Part shown: positions 1 to 5,404 of the stretch, piece by piece
Layout of the letters: the number at the start of each line of letters is the position of its first letter
How positions within the stretch are numbered: the first letter of the stretch is position 1
Origin: Planctomycetales bacterium
GTDB lineage: Bacteria; 4484-113; JAFGCY01
NCBI GenBank assembly: GCA_024645305.1
Contig: JAHEFU010000073.1
Coordinates: 1-12,124 of the forward strand
Length of the DNA: 12,124 bases
Direction of reading: 5' to 3'
Made by a program: the position numbers and the translations under genes
The notes under the pieces: model-generated
Databases searched by the model: none
What the model was told of the DNA's origin: nothing
The model's input: only the letters and a program-made list of their open reading frames with translations

Positions 1-577
1 ATTCCATAAGCAGGTTTATACCTGCAGGTTCATTCAAGTCCGGCCAGGTCTCATCGGCAACTTGCTTCTGAGACCAGAGTACTGCCAGCTCGATACCATC
101 GATTGGTTTCCGGCCAACTACCGCCTTGAAGTAGTCAATCATGTGCGGAAGAATGGATGTGTAAGCTACGAACTTGAAGTATTCGGGCTCTTCAGTGTCC
201 GGAAAGTAGATTGGATTCCCACTCTCGTCGATGTCATGGCCGTGAAGCCTTGAAAAGTAGTGCAGTCCACAATACAGCTCGACTTCAGCCGGCGTGAGCA
301 ACACGTCATTTGCATCTACACGAAGTTTCGTATACTCAGGTATCCACACCGCACTTTGTTCGCGCACACTCTTGCTGCCCTGAACTCGAGAATCAATCTC
401 AGCGGAGAAATCCAGCAAACTCAGCGCCTCACGGCAATCAGGTGCCACAGACCAGTTCAGGGACACCCTGTCCAGGGCCGGAGACTCTGTTTCAGGTTCT
501 GTTGTTGATGTGTTGCATGCAACGAGGACCAACCCGAAGCAAGTTGCCACAAAGGTAAAAAGTAGTCTTCCAAACAT
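1..577 (-). CDS. Unrecognised lipoprotein, cut by left edge
   Basis: The frame is open from an ATG at 577-575 to the window edge, giving 192 codons without a stop, so the C-terminus is missing. A Shine-Dalgarno GGGAG lies at 588-584, seven bases before the ATG. The N-terminus is a textbook lipoprotein signal: basic Arg4, a hydrophobic core (residues 5-20) and lipobox Leu-Val-Ala-Cys, with Cys21 as the predicted lipidated residue, followed by a Thr/Glu-rich linker. The mature part is mixed, with motifs such as ELYCGLHYF and DIDESGNPIYF that I cannot assign to a family. The gene starts 60 bases after the stop of the 8-cysteine protein on the same strand, so they may be co-transcribed. Base composition matches that neighbour and is poorer in GC than the rest of the window. 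The lipoprotein call is firm; the function is unknown. Confidence 0.8.
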   Translation of the reverse strand, partial: MFGRLLFTFVATCFGLVLVACNTSTTEPETESPALDRVSLNWSVAPDCREALSLLDFSAEIDSRVQGSKSVREQSAVWIPEYTKLRVDANDVLLTPAEVELYCGLHYFSRLHGHDIDESGNPIYFPDTEEPEYFKFVAYTSILPHMIDYFKAVVGRKPIDGIELAVLWSQKQVADETWPDLNEPAGINLLME

Positions 578-637
578 ATGTTTCTCCCAATACCTCAATC
601 AATACATCGATACATCGGAAACTGTCATCTGCCTGCA

Positions 638-1150
638 CTACTCAGGGCAAGCTGTACAGTCATAGTCATTGACATAACTCTTGTGATTACCAGTAGGGCA
701 CTCGGCAACAAGATTTCCGTATGCGTCATAACATTTCTCAATTTCCTCTGAATAGAGAATCTGCCCGTTGGTAACCCATTGCCCCTGGGCTGTCTTGTAA
801 TTCATCTGATTTAGGACCCCAACATCAGCAGTTGGATAGGTCCTTTGATATAGGTGGTGATAGTAATTTGGATTGAGCTGAAAACCATTGCAATTACAGT
901 ATGGCAACGGGTAGGATGAGGTGCGTACGTTAGGACATGTTGTTCCCAAAGAGAGGTTTGTCCAGCACTTCCATGGAACTCCTTCCAGTGGTTCGTAGGC
1001 GATTGGACCATTGTTGTTGAGCCATGCATCGGTGATGATCGGATTGCTGGGGGACTGATTTGCGTTGGCAAAGTTGACAGTACCCAGGATACCACCGACG
1101 ATCAGACTGCCAATAAACGTAAAGACCAAAATCCGGTTAGTAATAGTCAT
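638..1150 (-). CDS. Secreted cysteine-rich protein of unknown function
   Basis: This encodes 170 residues. I choose the ATG at 1150 because GAGG at 1161-1158 sits six bases before it. A GTG twelve bases further upstream would overlap that Shine-Dalgarno and is unlikely. Residues 1-30 form a signal peptide: MTITNR, a hydrophobic core at 7-23, then an Ala-Asn-Ala cleavage site near residue 30. The mature chain is rich in Asn, Tyr, Pro and Gly and carries eight cysteines (62, 72, 85, 87, 140, 151, 165, 168), including C-N-C and a C-terminal CxxC. An even number in an exported protein suggests disulphides. Low charge and many Tyr/Asn resemble surface or matrix peptides, but I recognise no family. 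It is preceded by an extended -10 box and a (GA)8 tract and followed after 60 bases by the lipoprotein gene. GC is low compared with the main block. Confidence 0.75.
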   Translation of the reverse strand: MTITNRILVFTFIGSLIVGGILGTVNFANANQSPSNPIITDAWLNNNGPIAYEPLEGVPWKCWTNLSLGTTCPNVRTSSYPLPYCNCNGFQLNPNYYHHLYQRTYPTADVGVLNQMNYKTAQGQWVTNGQILYSEEIEKCYDAYGNLVAECPTGNHKSYVNDYDCTACPE

Positions 1151-1207
1151 TTCCAACCTCACTGCTTTTCTACTTAGCTATCCACTGACAACATTCTCGA
1201 TGAATGC

Positions 1208-1216
1208 AATATAACA
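1208..1216 (-). promoter_or_regulatory. Extended -10 box for the cysteine-rich gene
   Basis: On the minus strand, TGT directly precedes TATATT (1213-1208), an extended -10 element. Transcription would start near 1201, giving a leader of about 50 nt before the ATG at 1150. The usual -35 position (1231-1236) falls inside a (GA)8 tract and does not match TTGACA, so the promoter probably relies on the TGn extension. Confidence 0.5.
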
Positions 1217-1221
1217 CATTC

Positions 1222-1237
1222 GAGAGAGAGAGAGAGA
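1222..1237. repeat. (GA)8 dinucleotide microsatellite
   Basis: There are eight perfect GA units (TC on the minus strand) immediately upstream of the extended -10 box of the cysteine-rich secreted gene. The tract covers the -35 position and part of the spacer, so a change in unit number would alter promoter geometry. Confidence 0.9.
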
Positions 1238-1276
1238 ACCTTTGAAAACCAGTCAGTTATACGAGGACTCCGGTCC

Positions 1277-1303
1277 AAAAGAAGGCCCCGCCGAAGCGGG
1301 GCC
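1277..1303 (-). terminator. Rho-independent terminator after flotillin
   Basis: A perfect 8-bp stem GGCCCCGC/GCGGGGCC (1303-1296 with 1291-1284 in minus-strand order) closes a TTCG tetraloop, giving the very stable cUUCGg loop in RNA. It is followed on the minus strand by TTCTTTT (1283-1277). It lies 67 bases after the flotillin stop and ends the NfeD-flotillin unit. Confidence 0.85.
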
Positions 1304-1354
1304 ATGAATAGTCATCACATTACAGACTTCAGACGTCAGATCTGATTTCCGACC

Positions 1355-1372
1355 ACTGAGTTCTGATCACTA
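1355..1372 (-). repeat. Stop-overlapping 18-nt repeat, copy 1 (flotillin)
   Basis: Read on the minus strand, this is TAGTGATCAGAACTCAGT, whose first three bases are the flotillin stop codon. It matches the element at the ksgA stop (8623-8606) in 17 of 18 positions. GGTCGG follows here, and a related GGTCAGATCGG follows the second copy after a small hairpin insertion. Confidence 0.7.
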
Positions 1373-3019
1373 TGAAATCACCGGGCCACCGTCATTGTCG
1401 CCATTACTCTTGGAATCGACCGCCGCCGGGGACTTCGTCCCGCCGTTGCCGCCGTACTTGCCGCTGGCAATGTCCGGCAGGCGCTCGATCAGGGCCGCGA
1501 GATCCACACCGCTTAGGGCCTTGACTACCGGGGGCAGCTCGGCCAGTACCATGCCGATGTCCTGTGTGATCTTCGAGGCACCGGTGCCGCGTGATCCGTC
1601 ACCGCCACCCACCACCACAATGCGCTCAATCTGGCTCATCGGGGCGGAGATGGCTGCTGCAATCTCCGGCAGACGCTCGATCAGAAGCTGGGCGATGGCC
1701 GCCTCGTTGTACTCCTGCCAGGCCTTGGCCTTCTCCTGGGCTGCCAGGGCCTCGGCGAGACCCTTCTGCTTGAGACCCTCCGCCTCGGCGAGCTGGGTCT
1801 GCAGCACGATCTCGGCTTCCGCCAGACCCTTCTGCCTCTTGACCTCGGCTTCCGCCAGACCACGGTTGCGGGTGGCGGCACCATCCGCCTCACCCTGGGC
1901 CTTGACCACGTCGGCCTCGGCCAGGCCGGTCAGGCGCTTGGAGCGCGCCTCACCTTCGGCGACATTCTCCAGGCGGAAGCGCTCGGCCTCGGCCACACGC
2001 TCGATCTCATACTTCTTGGCATCCGCCGGGCGCTGCACGGTGGCTTCCAGTTCCTTCTGCTTGCGTTCGATCTCGAGGTTCTCCAGTTCGATGCGCCGGG
2101 TCTTCTCGGTGATCTCCACGTTCACCTGCTCTTCGCGGACGGCGTTCATGGACTTGTTCTTCTGCAGTTCGTAGGCCAGGTCAGCCTCCGCCTTCTCGCG
2201 GTTGACATCCTTGGCGTAGTTGGCAACTTCTATCTCGTAGTCACGGTTTGATGAAGCGATCTTGGTCTCCGCCCCGAACTTCGCGGTCTCACCCTGCTGG
2301 CGGAACTCCGCCGCCTTGATGGTGGCATCACGGTTGGCCTGGCTTTCACCGATGGCCGCGTCACGCTTGACCTCCGCCGTGCGGGTCTTGCCGAGGGCAT
2401 CGAGGTAACCCTCGTTATCCTTCACGTCGCGGATCGTGAAGCTCACGATCTGCAGTCCCATGTTGGCAAGGTCCGCAGCCGCGAACTCCTGCACCTTCTG
2501 GGCGAAGCTGTCACGGTTACGGTAGATCTCCTCAACCGTCATCGTTCCCATGATTGCCCGCAGGTGGCCCTCGAGGGTCTGCTGGGCGATCCTGGCAATC
2601 TCCTCGCTGGGCTTACTGAGGAACTGCTCGACTGCAGTGGCAATACTGACATTGTCACTGCGGATCTTGATCTGCGCCACGCCGTCCACGATGATCGGCA
2701 CACCCTGCTGGGTGTAGACCTCGGGAGTGCGCACGTCGATCGTCATCAGCTCCAGTGAGAGGATGTCAACGCGTTCCAGCACCGGGACGACGAATGTACC
2801 GCCACCCTTGATGATGCGGAAGCCGATCCTGTCACTCTTGCCGTCGGCACCGCGCAGGCGCTGTCCCATGCCACCTGAAACCACCATCACCGCATTCGGC
2901 GGAACCTTGGTATAACGGCTGGCCCAGATGATCAGGATGAAGAATATGAATACTAAGATACCGCCACCGATGAGAAATACATTGGGCGGCACACTCTGCA
3001 TCAATAACATAGCTAACAT
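1370..3019 (-). CDS. floT: Flotillin (FloT/YuaG-like SPFH protein)
   Basis: This 549-residue protein is close to the usual length of bacterial FloT. The order is: a short N-terminus, one membrane segment (about 13-35), an SPFH/band-7 domain (about 38-215, with the typical VDGVAQIKI and GLQIVSFTIRDV strands), then a long charged coiled coil (about 216-435) with the flotillin EA repeats seen as five GLAEA/QLAEAE copies at 365-424. A C-terminal oligomerisation region carries IERLPEIAAAI and a near-repeat LIERLPDIASG, and the tail is Gly/Asn/Ser-rich. Flotillins assemble on the inner face of the cytoplasmic membrane and organise functional microdomains. The ATG at 3019 has GAGGAG seven bases upstream. 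The NfeD-like partner lies 100 bases upstream on the same strand, matching yuaF-yuaG and yqiJ-yqiK. Its own TATAAT and two leader hairpins suggest extra transcription from inside the unit. Confidence 0.95.
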   Translation of the reverse strand: MLAMLLMQSVPPNVFLIGGGILVFIFFILIIWASRYTKVPPNAVMVVSGGMGQRLRGADGKSDRIGFRIIKGGGTFVVPVLERVDILSLELMTIDVRTPEVYTQQGVPIIVDGVAQIKIRSDNVSIATAVEQFLSKPSEEIARIAQQTLEGHLRAIMGTMTVEEIYRNRDSFAQKVQEFAAADLANMGLQIVSFTIRDVKDNEGYLDALGKTRTAEVKRDAAIGESQANRDATIKAAEFRQQGETAKFGAETKIASSNRDYEIEVANYAKDVNREKAEADLAYELQKNKSMNAVREEQVNVEITEKTRRIELENLEIERKQKELEATVQRPADAKKYEIERVAEAERFRLENVAEGEARSKRLTGLAEADVVKAQGEADGAATRNRGLAEAEVKRQKGLAEAEIVLQTQLAEAEGLKQKGLAEALAAQEKAKAWQEYNEAAIAQLLIERLPEIAAAISAPMSQIERIVVVGGGDGSRGTGASKITQDIGMVLAELPPVVKALSGVDLAALIERLPDIASGKYGGNGGTKSPAAVDSKSNGDNDGGPVIS

Positions 3020-3032
3020 TTCCCCGCTCCTC

Positions 3033-3049
3033 GCCCGGGCTTCCCGGGC
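3033..3049 (-). promoter_or_regulatory. GC-only hairpin abutting the flotillin RBS
   Basis: A perfect 7-bp inverted repeat (GCCCGGG, 3-base loop, CCCGGGC) ends at 3033 and the GAGGAG Shine-Dalgarno begins at the very next bases (3032-3027). Such a stem beside the ribosome site could limit or time flotillin translation. The role is inferred. Confidence 0.5.
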
Positions 3050-3056
3050 TTGCCTT

Positions 3057-3074
3057 CCTGCACTTGTGTGCAGG
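3057..3074 (-). promoter_or_regulatory. Intercistronic hairpin at 5' end of flotillin transcript
   Basis: CCTGCAC and GTGCAGG form a perfect 7-bp stem with a 4-base loop. No T-run follows on the minus strand, so it is not a classical terminator. It begins just where transcription from the TATAAT at 3083-3078 would start, so it could protect the 5' end of a flotillin-only mRNA or mark a processing point. Confidence 0.45.
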
Positions 3075-3077
3075 CTG

Positions 3078-3107
3078 ATTATAGTTCACTGCGCCTCGGA
3101 CTGTCCC
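3078..3107 (-). promoter_or_regulatory. Internal promoter for flotillin
   Basis: On the minus strand there is a consensus TATAAT (3083-3078) with a 4-of-6 match GGGACA (3107-3102) 18 bases upstream. It lies wholly between the NfeD-like stop and the flotillin start. The predicted start is near 3071, giving a leader of about 50 nt with two hairpins. Confidence 0.45.
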
Positions 3108-3119
3108 CCGTTGCAGTGT

Positions 3120-3893
3120 TCACTCAAGCAGCTTACGCGGACGCTCCACGTAAACGGTGTTGTCCTTCTTCATGCGGATGCGCACCTTCTCATTGCGCCC
3201 CACTTCGCCTTCGGAATTCAGGCGCGCCGGTGAGGTGAAACGTGTTCCCCGCAGGTTGTAGGCGATCTCCCCGGTCTTGTCGTGGGCCAGCGGAGTGATC
3301 ACTTCGGCTTCCATGCCGAGCATATCCGTGTCCCGTGCCTGGCTGGTGCCCTGCAGACTGAACAGCCACTTGCCGACAACGAGCCAGAACACTACTGCCA
3401 TCACCGTGCCTGCCGCCAGTGCGGCGAGGATACTGATCGCCAGTCCGGCACCGTTGATGGTGGAAAGAATGCCCCCGCCACCGAAGGCCGCCAGGAAGGA
3501 GCTGATGCTCACAAGACTGAAGGGGTTGAAGTTCGCCAGGTCCGGCGAATGCCCGCCCGTGCTGGCCATGTTCTCCCCATAGTCATGATCCTTCGCGCCA
3601 TGAGCGGAGGCTGCATGCTCATACTCTGCGGTGTCAGCCTCAATGCCCTCGGCATCAAGATCGGTTTCGATCTCGAAGTCGTGGCCCTCCATGTCCAGGT
3701 CAGTCCCGTCGAGGTCGAAGTCATGGCCCTCCATGTCGAAGTCGTGCCCGTCCAGATCGAAGTCGTGGGCGTCCACGCCAACGTCGCCACCTTCGGTGTC
3801 GAAGCCGCCGGCCATGCCCATCACCCCGGCGAACAGCACGTAGCCAGTCCCGACCACGAAGCTGATCCAGTAGATGTAATTGAGGACATCCAT
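3120..3893 (-). CDS. NfeD/YuaF-like membrane protein, flotillin partner
   Basis: This 257-residue protein is longer than B. subtilis YuaF (about 174). It has one membrane segment at 8-28, a long acidic loop (31-124), two membrane segments (about 125-147 and 150-178) and a C-terminal beta-rich domain (about 185-257) with GMEAEVITPL, GEIAYNLRGTRF and EKVRIRMKKDNTVYVE, as expected for the NfeD OB fold. Such proteins work with flotillins at the membrane, and the flotillin gene follows directly. The odd part is residues 43-77: five tandem heptads of the form (H/T)D(F/L)(D/E)(L/M/I)(D/E)(G/T), which would suit divalent metal binding or serve as an acidic spacer. The ATG at 3893 has GAGGGG eight bases upstream. 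A -35/-10 promoter lies at 4072-4044. The family call is confident; the function of the loop is unknown. Confidence 0.88.
   Translation of the reverse strand: MDVLNYIYWISFVVGTGYVLFAGVMGMAGGFDTEGGDVGVDAHDFDLDGHDFDMEGHDFDLDGTDLDMEGHDFEIETDLDAEGIEADTAEYEHAASAHGAKDHDYGENMASTGGHSPDLANFNPFSLVSISSFLAAFGGGGILSTINGAGLAISILAALAAGTVMAVVFWLVVGKWLFSLQGTSQARDTDMLGMEAEVITPLAHDKTGEIAYNLRGTRFTSPARLNSEGEVGRNEKVRIRMKKDNTVYVERPRKLLE
3663..3767 (-). repeat. Five 21-bp coding repeats (Asp/His heptads)
   Basis: Five imperfect 21-bp units encode HDFDLDG, HDFDMEG, HDFDLDG, TDLDMEG and HDFEIET in the loop of the NfeD-like protein. The DNA copies are alike as well as the peptides (repeated gtcgaagtcgtg/gtcgaagtcatg words on the plus strand), which suggests recent duplication or slippage. 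Confidence 0.85.
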
Positions 3894-3926
3894 TGCCTTG
3901 ACCCCTCAAGGGACAATCAGATGCAT

Positions 3927-3942
3927 TCCGGGGGTTCCCGGA
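3927..3942 (-). promoter_or_regulatory. Leader hairpin of the NfeD-like gene
   Basis: TCCGGG, 4-base loop, CCCGGA: a perfect 6-bp stem about 33 bases upstream of the NfeD-like start, inside its predicted leader. No T-run follows. Its function is not clear from the sequence. Confidence 0.35.
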
Positions 3943-3962
3943 TGTTGCCTTCCGCCGGATCC

Positions 3963-3968
3963 ATTATA
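3963..3968 (-). promoter_or_regulatory. Possible second -10 box of the NfeD-flotillin unit
   Basis: A perfect TATAAT on the minus strand (3968-3963) lies 69 bases upstream of the NfeD-like ATG. I find no good -35 at 16-19 bases, so it is a weaker candidate than the promoter at 4072-4044. Confidence 0.3.
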
Positions 3969-4043
3969 GGTTCCTGCGCTGTCCAGTTCTGGCTGGACCC
4001 CAGCTGCCCGGGGTTCACTTTCGCCAGGATCCCCGACAGTAAG

Positions 4044-4072
4044 ATTCTAACATATTTAAGGTTATACTTCAA
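4044..4072 (-). promoter_or_regulatory. Main promoter of the NfeD-flotillin unit
   Basis: On the minus strand, TTGAAG (4072-4067), a 17-base spacer and TAGAAT (4049-4044) preceded by TGT make a good sigma70-type promoter with an extended -10. Transcription would start near 4037 and leave a leader of about 145 nt containing a hairpin. The surrounding 4040-4145 is markedly AT-rich. This divergent spacer (3894-4253) separates the unit from the TPR gene. Confidence 0.6.
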
Positions 4073-4128
4073 TATCATAAATGAATTACCCGAGGATAAT
4101 TTAGATGTTCAAGTTTGACTTTCTATTC

Positions 4129-4146
4129 ATTGATACAAATTGATAC
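4129..4146. repeat. Two direct ATTGATAC copies, 10-bp period
   Basis: ATTGATAC occurs at 4129-4136 and 4139-4146, exactly one helical turn apart, within the AT-rich divergent spacer between the NfeD-like and TPR genes. The spacing suits a protein-binding site; the binder is unknown. Confidence 0.4.
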
Positions 4147-4224
4147 GATCCGAAAGTGCTGCAGCATTTCAAATGTTCCTCGATTCCCTGTTCCCTGTCA
4201 GGATCCCCACCCGCCTCAGCGCTG

Positions 4225-4230
4225 TACAAT
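4225..4230 (+). promoter_or_regulatory. Possible -10 box of the TPR gene
   Basis: TACAAT lies 23 bases before the ATG at 4254, which would give a 17-nt leader ending in the Shine-Dalgarno AAGGAG (4243-4248). No convincing -35 is visible. Confidence 0.3.
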
Positions 4231-4253
4231 GAGCCCGTGCACAAGGAGAAGAT

Positions 4254-5156
4254 ATGTTCCGCACAGGAATCACGCTCATGATCAGCATCCTCATTGCAGT
4301 TGGCAACCTTTCCCTGTCCTACGGGCAGAGCGATGGACCGGTGGACGGCAAGTCCAATGGCGTGCCCGTCCCGACACTGACGGACGTTCAGGCGGTGATC
4401 GAACTGGAACGCGCCCAGGAACTGTTCCGGATGGACGACAGGGAGAAGGAAGCCCTGAGTACGGCCCTGCCGCTCGTGGAAGTCTTTCGCAATGCGAATG
4501 ACTTCGACCACCTGGTGGACTGTGTGTTCCTGATCGGAGACTGCTACTACTTCGAGGGCAACTGGGCCAGGGCTGAGGAGTTCATGCGGGAGGCCTCGGA
4601 ACTGGGCTACCGCTACTTCGAGGACCAGATGAGTTCCTACCCGCTGAAGGTGATCGGCGAATGCCAGTACGAGCAGGGCAAGTTCGAGGAATCGCTGGCA
4701 ACCTTCCGTGAGCGCGTGAGCCGGGTGCGAAAAGGCGAGACGGACGAGCTGCACGGCGCGCTGTTCGACGTGGCGGCGCTGATGATCAACACCGGTGACT
4801 ACCAGGGATCACTTGTGGTGCTCGGGGAGGCCCTGCAGGAGAACAAGGCATACAGCACGCGCCTGGCGGAGGATCCCGATTCCTCCGTGCTGGACCGCCT
4901 GGGGGCCAGCATGGACGCTGCGGAGATCATCTACCACGCAGGTGTTGCCAACTTCCACATGGAGAAGTTCAGTGAGGCCCATGCCTTCATCAAGGAGGCC
5001 CTGGCGATCTTCGAGACCATTGACGGCCGCGAGGGCATGAACGTCAGCGACCGCCGGGTGACCCTGCTCGACGAACTGGTGACTATCAGTGAAAAGCTCG
5101 GCAAATCCGAGGAGGCAGAGGACTACCGGCACAGAAGGGATGAGCTGAATCAGTAG
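4254..5156 (+). CDS. Exported TPR-type helical-repeat protein
   Basis: This encodes 300 residues. The ATG has AAGGAG five bases upstream, a strong ribosome site. Residues 1-24 are a signal peptide (MFRTG, hydrophobic 6-21, cleavage around Tyr-Gly|Gln). The rest is nearly all helical. It shows tetratricopeptide-like pairs: FLIGDCYYFEGNWARAEEF (about 92-110), VIGECQYEQGKFEESLATF (about 133-151), ALMINTGDYQGSLVVLGEAL (from about 175) and a VANFHMEKFSEAHAFIKEAL block (about 231-250), each with the small and aromatic spacing of TPR helices. TPR proteins scaffold complexes, here outside the cytoplasm. The gene stands alone between a divergent NfeD-flotillin unit and the moeA-like gene. Its stop codon lies inside a 7-bp tandem repeat. 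The partner is unknown. Confidence 0.75.
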   Translation: MFRTGITLMISILIAVGNLSLSYGQSDGPVDGKSNGVPVPTLTDVQAVIELERAQELFRMDDREKEALSTALPLVEVFRNANDFDHLVDCVFLIGDCYYFEGNWARAEEFMREASELGYRYFEDQMSSYPLKVIGECQYEQGKFEESLATFRERVSRVRKGETDELHGALFDVAALMINTGDYQGSLVVLGEALQENKAYSTRLAEDPDSSVLDRLGASMDAAEIIYHAGVANFHMEKFSEAHAFIKEALAIFETIDGREGMNVSDRRVTLLDELVTISEKLGKSEEAEDYRHRRDELNQ

Positions 5157-5178
5157 TCAGTGGGCAGTGGGCAGTAGC
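5151..5178 (+). repeat. Four 7-bp tandem units across the TPR stop codon
   Basis: CAGTAGT, CAGTGGG, CAGTGGG and CAGTAGC run head to tail. The first unit contains the last sense codon (CAG) and the TAG stop of the TPR gene. Confidence 0.8.
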
Positions 5179-5385
5179 GGAGGCTTCCAGCCGCCGGGGG
5201 ATCCGGGAGCTGGTTTCAGCTTGCCGGGTTCAGGAAAGGACCTGCCTGCCCCCGGCACGCCAGCCCGCGGGATGGGACATCTGGGCCTGAATTGTCGCGC
5301 GGCAGAAGGATTGCCCATTACGACAGTGCAACGAACCTCGACACGCTCACTTCCATCCAACTGCAGGCTCCAAACCTCAGATCAT
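5179..5385. other. Non-coding spacer between TPR and moeA-like genes
   Basis: I see no convincing gene here. A short open frame (5167-5391) is Gly/Pro-rich, lacks a ribosome site and starts inside the 7-bp repeats. The spacer opens with a GGAGGCTTCCAGCC block and holds a branched inverted repeat: tgccggg (5222-5228) with cccggca (5251-5257), and inside it cagg/cctg (5231-5234 with 5241-5244). No T-run follows, so it is at best a weak terminator for the TPR gene. Confidence 0.5.
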
Positions 5386-5394
5386 TGCTAGAAT
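5386..5394 (+). promoter_or_regulatory. Extended -10 box of the moeA-like gene
   Basis: TGC followed by TAGAAT (5389-5394) is an extended -10. The ATG is only ten bases further on (5405), so transcription from about 5401 would give a leader of about 4 nt. No Shine-Dalgarno is present in the gap, which fits a leaderless or near-leaderless mRNA. Confidence 0.5.
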
Positions 5395-5404
5395 AATCAG
5401 TTCA

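Noticed and set aside
240..330. EF-hand-like segments (DANDVLLTPAE and DIDESGNP) in the lipoprotein
   Set aside because: The calcium-loop spacing is one residue short in the first and the flanking helix and final Glu do not fit in the second.
62..558. Short plus-strand frames at the left end
   Set aside because: They are antisense to the lipoprotein frame, which has a ribosome site and a perfect lipobox.
3282..4118. Plus-strand 278-codon frame over the NfeD-like gene
   Set aside because: Its repetitive HVEV/QIEV segment is only the complement of the Asp/His repeats. The minus strand has membrane segments and the conserved flotillin partner.
4101..4754. Minus-strand 217-codon frame over the TPR gene
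   Set aside because: It is antisense to a gene with a signal peptide, ribosome site and TPR pattern, and has no features of its own.
5167..5391. 74-codon Gly/Pro-rich frame before the moeA-like gene
   Set aside because: No ribosome site; it starts in tandem repeats, overlaps an inverted repeat and the moeA-like promoter, and shows no domain.
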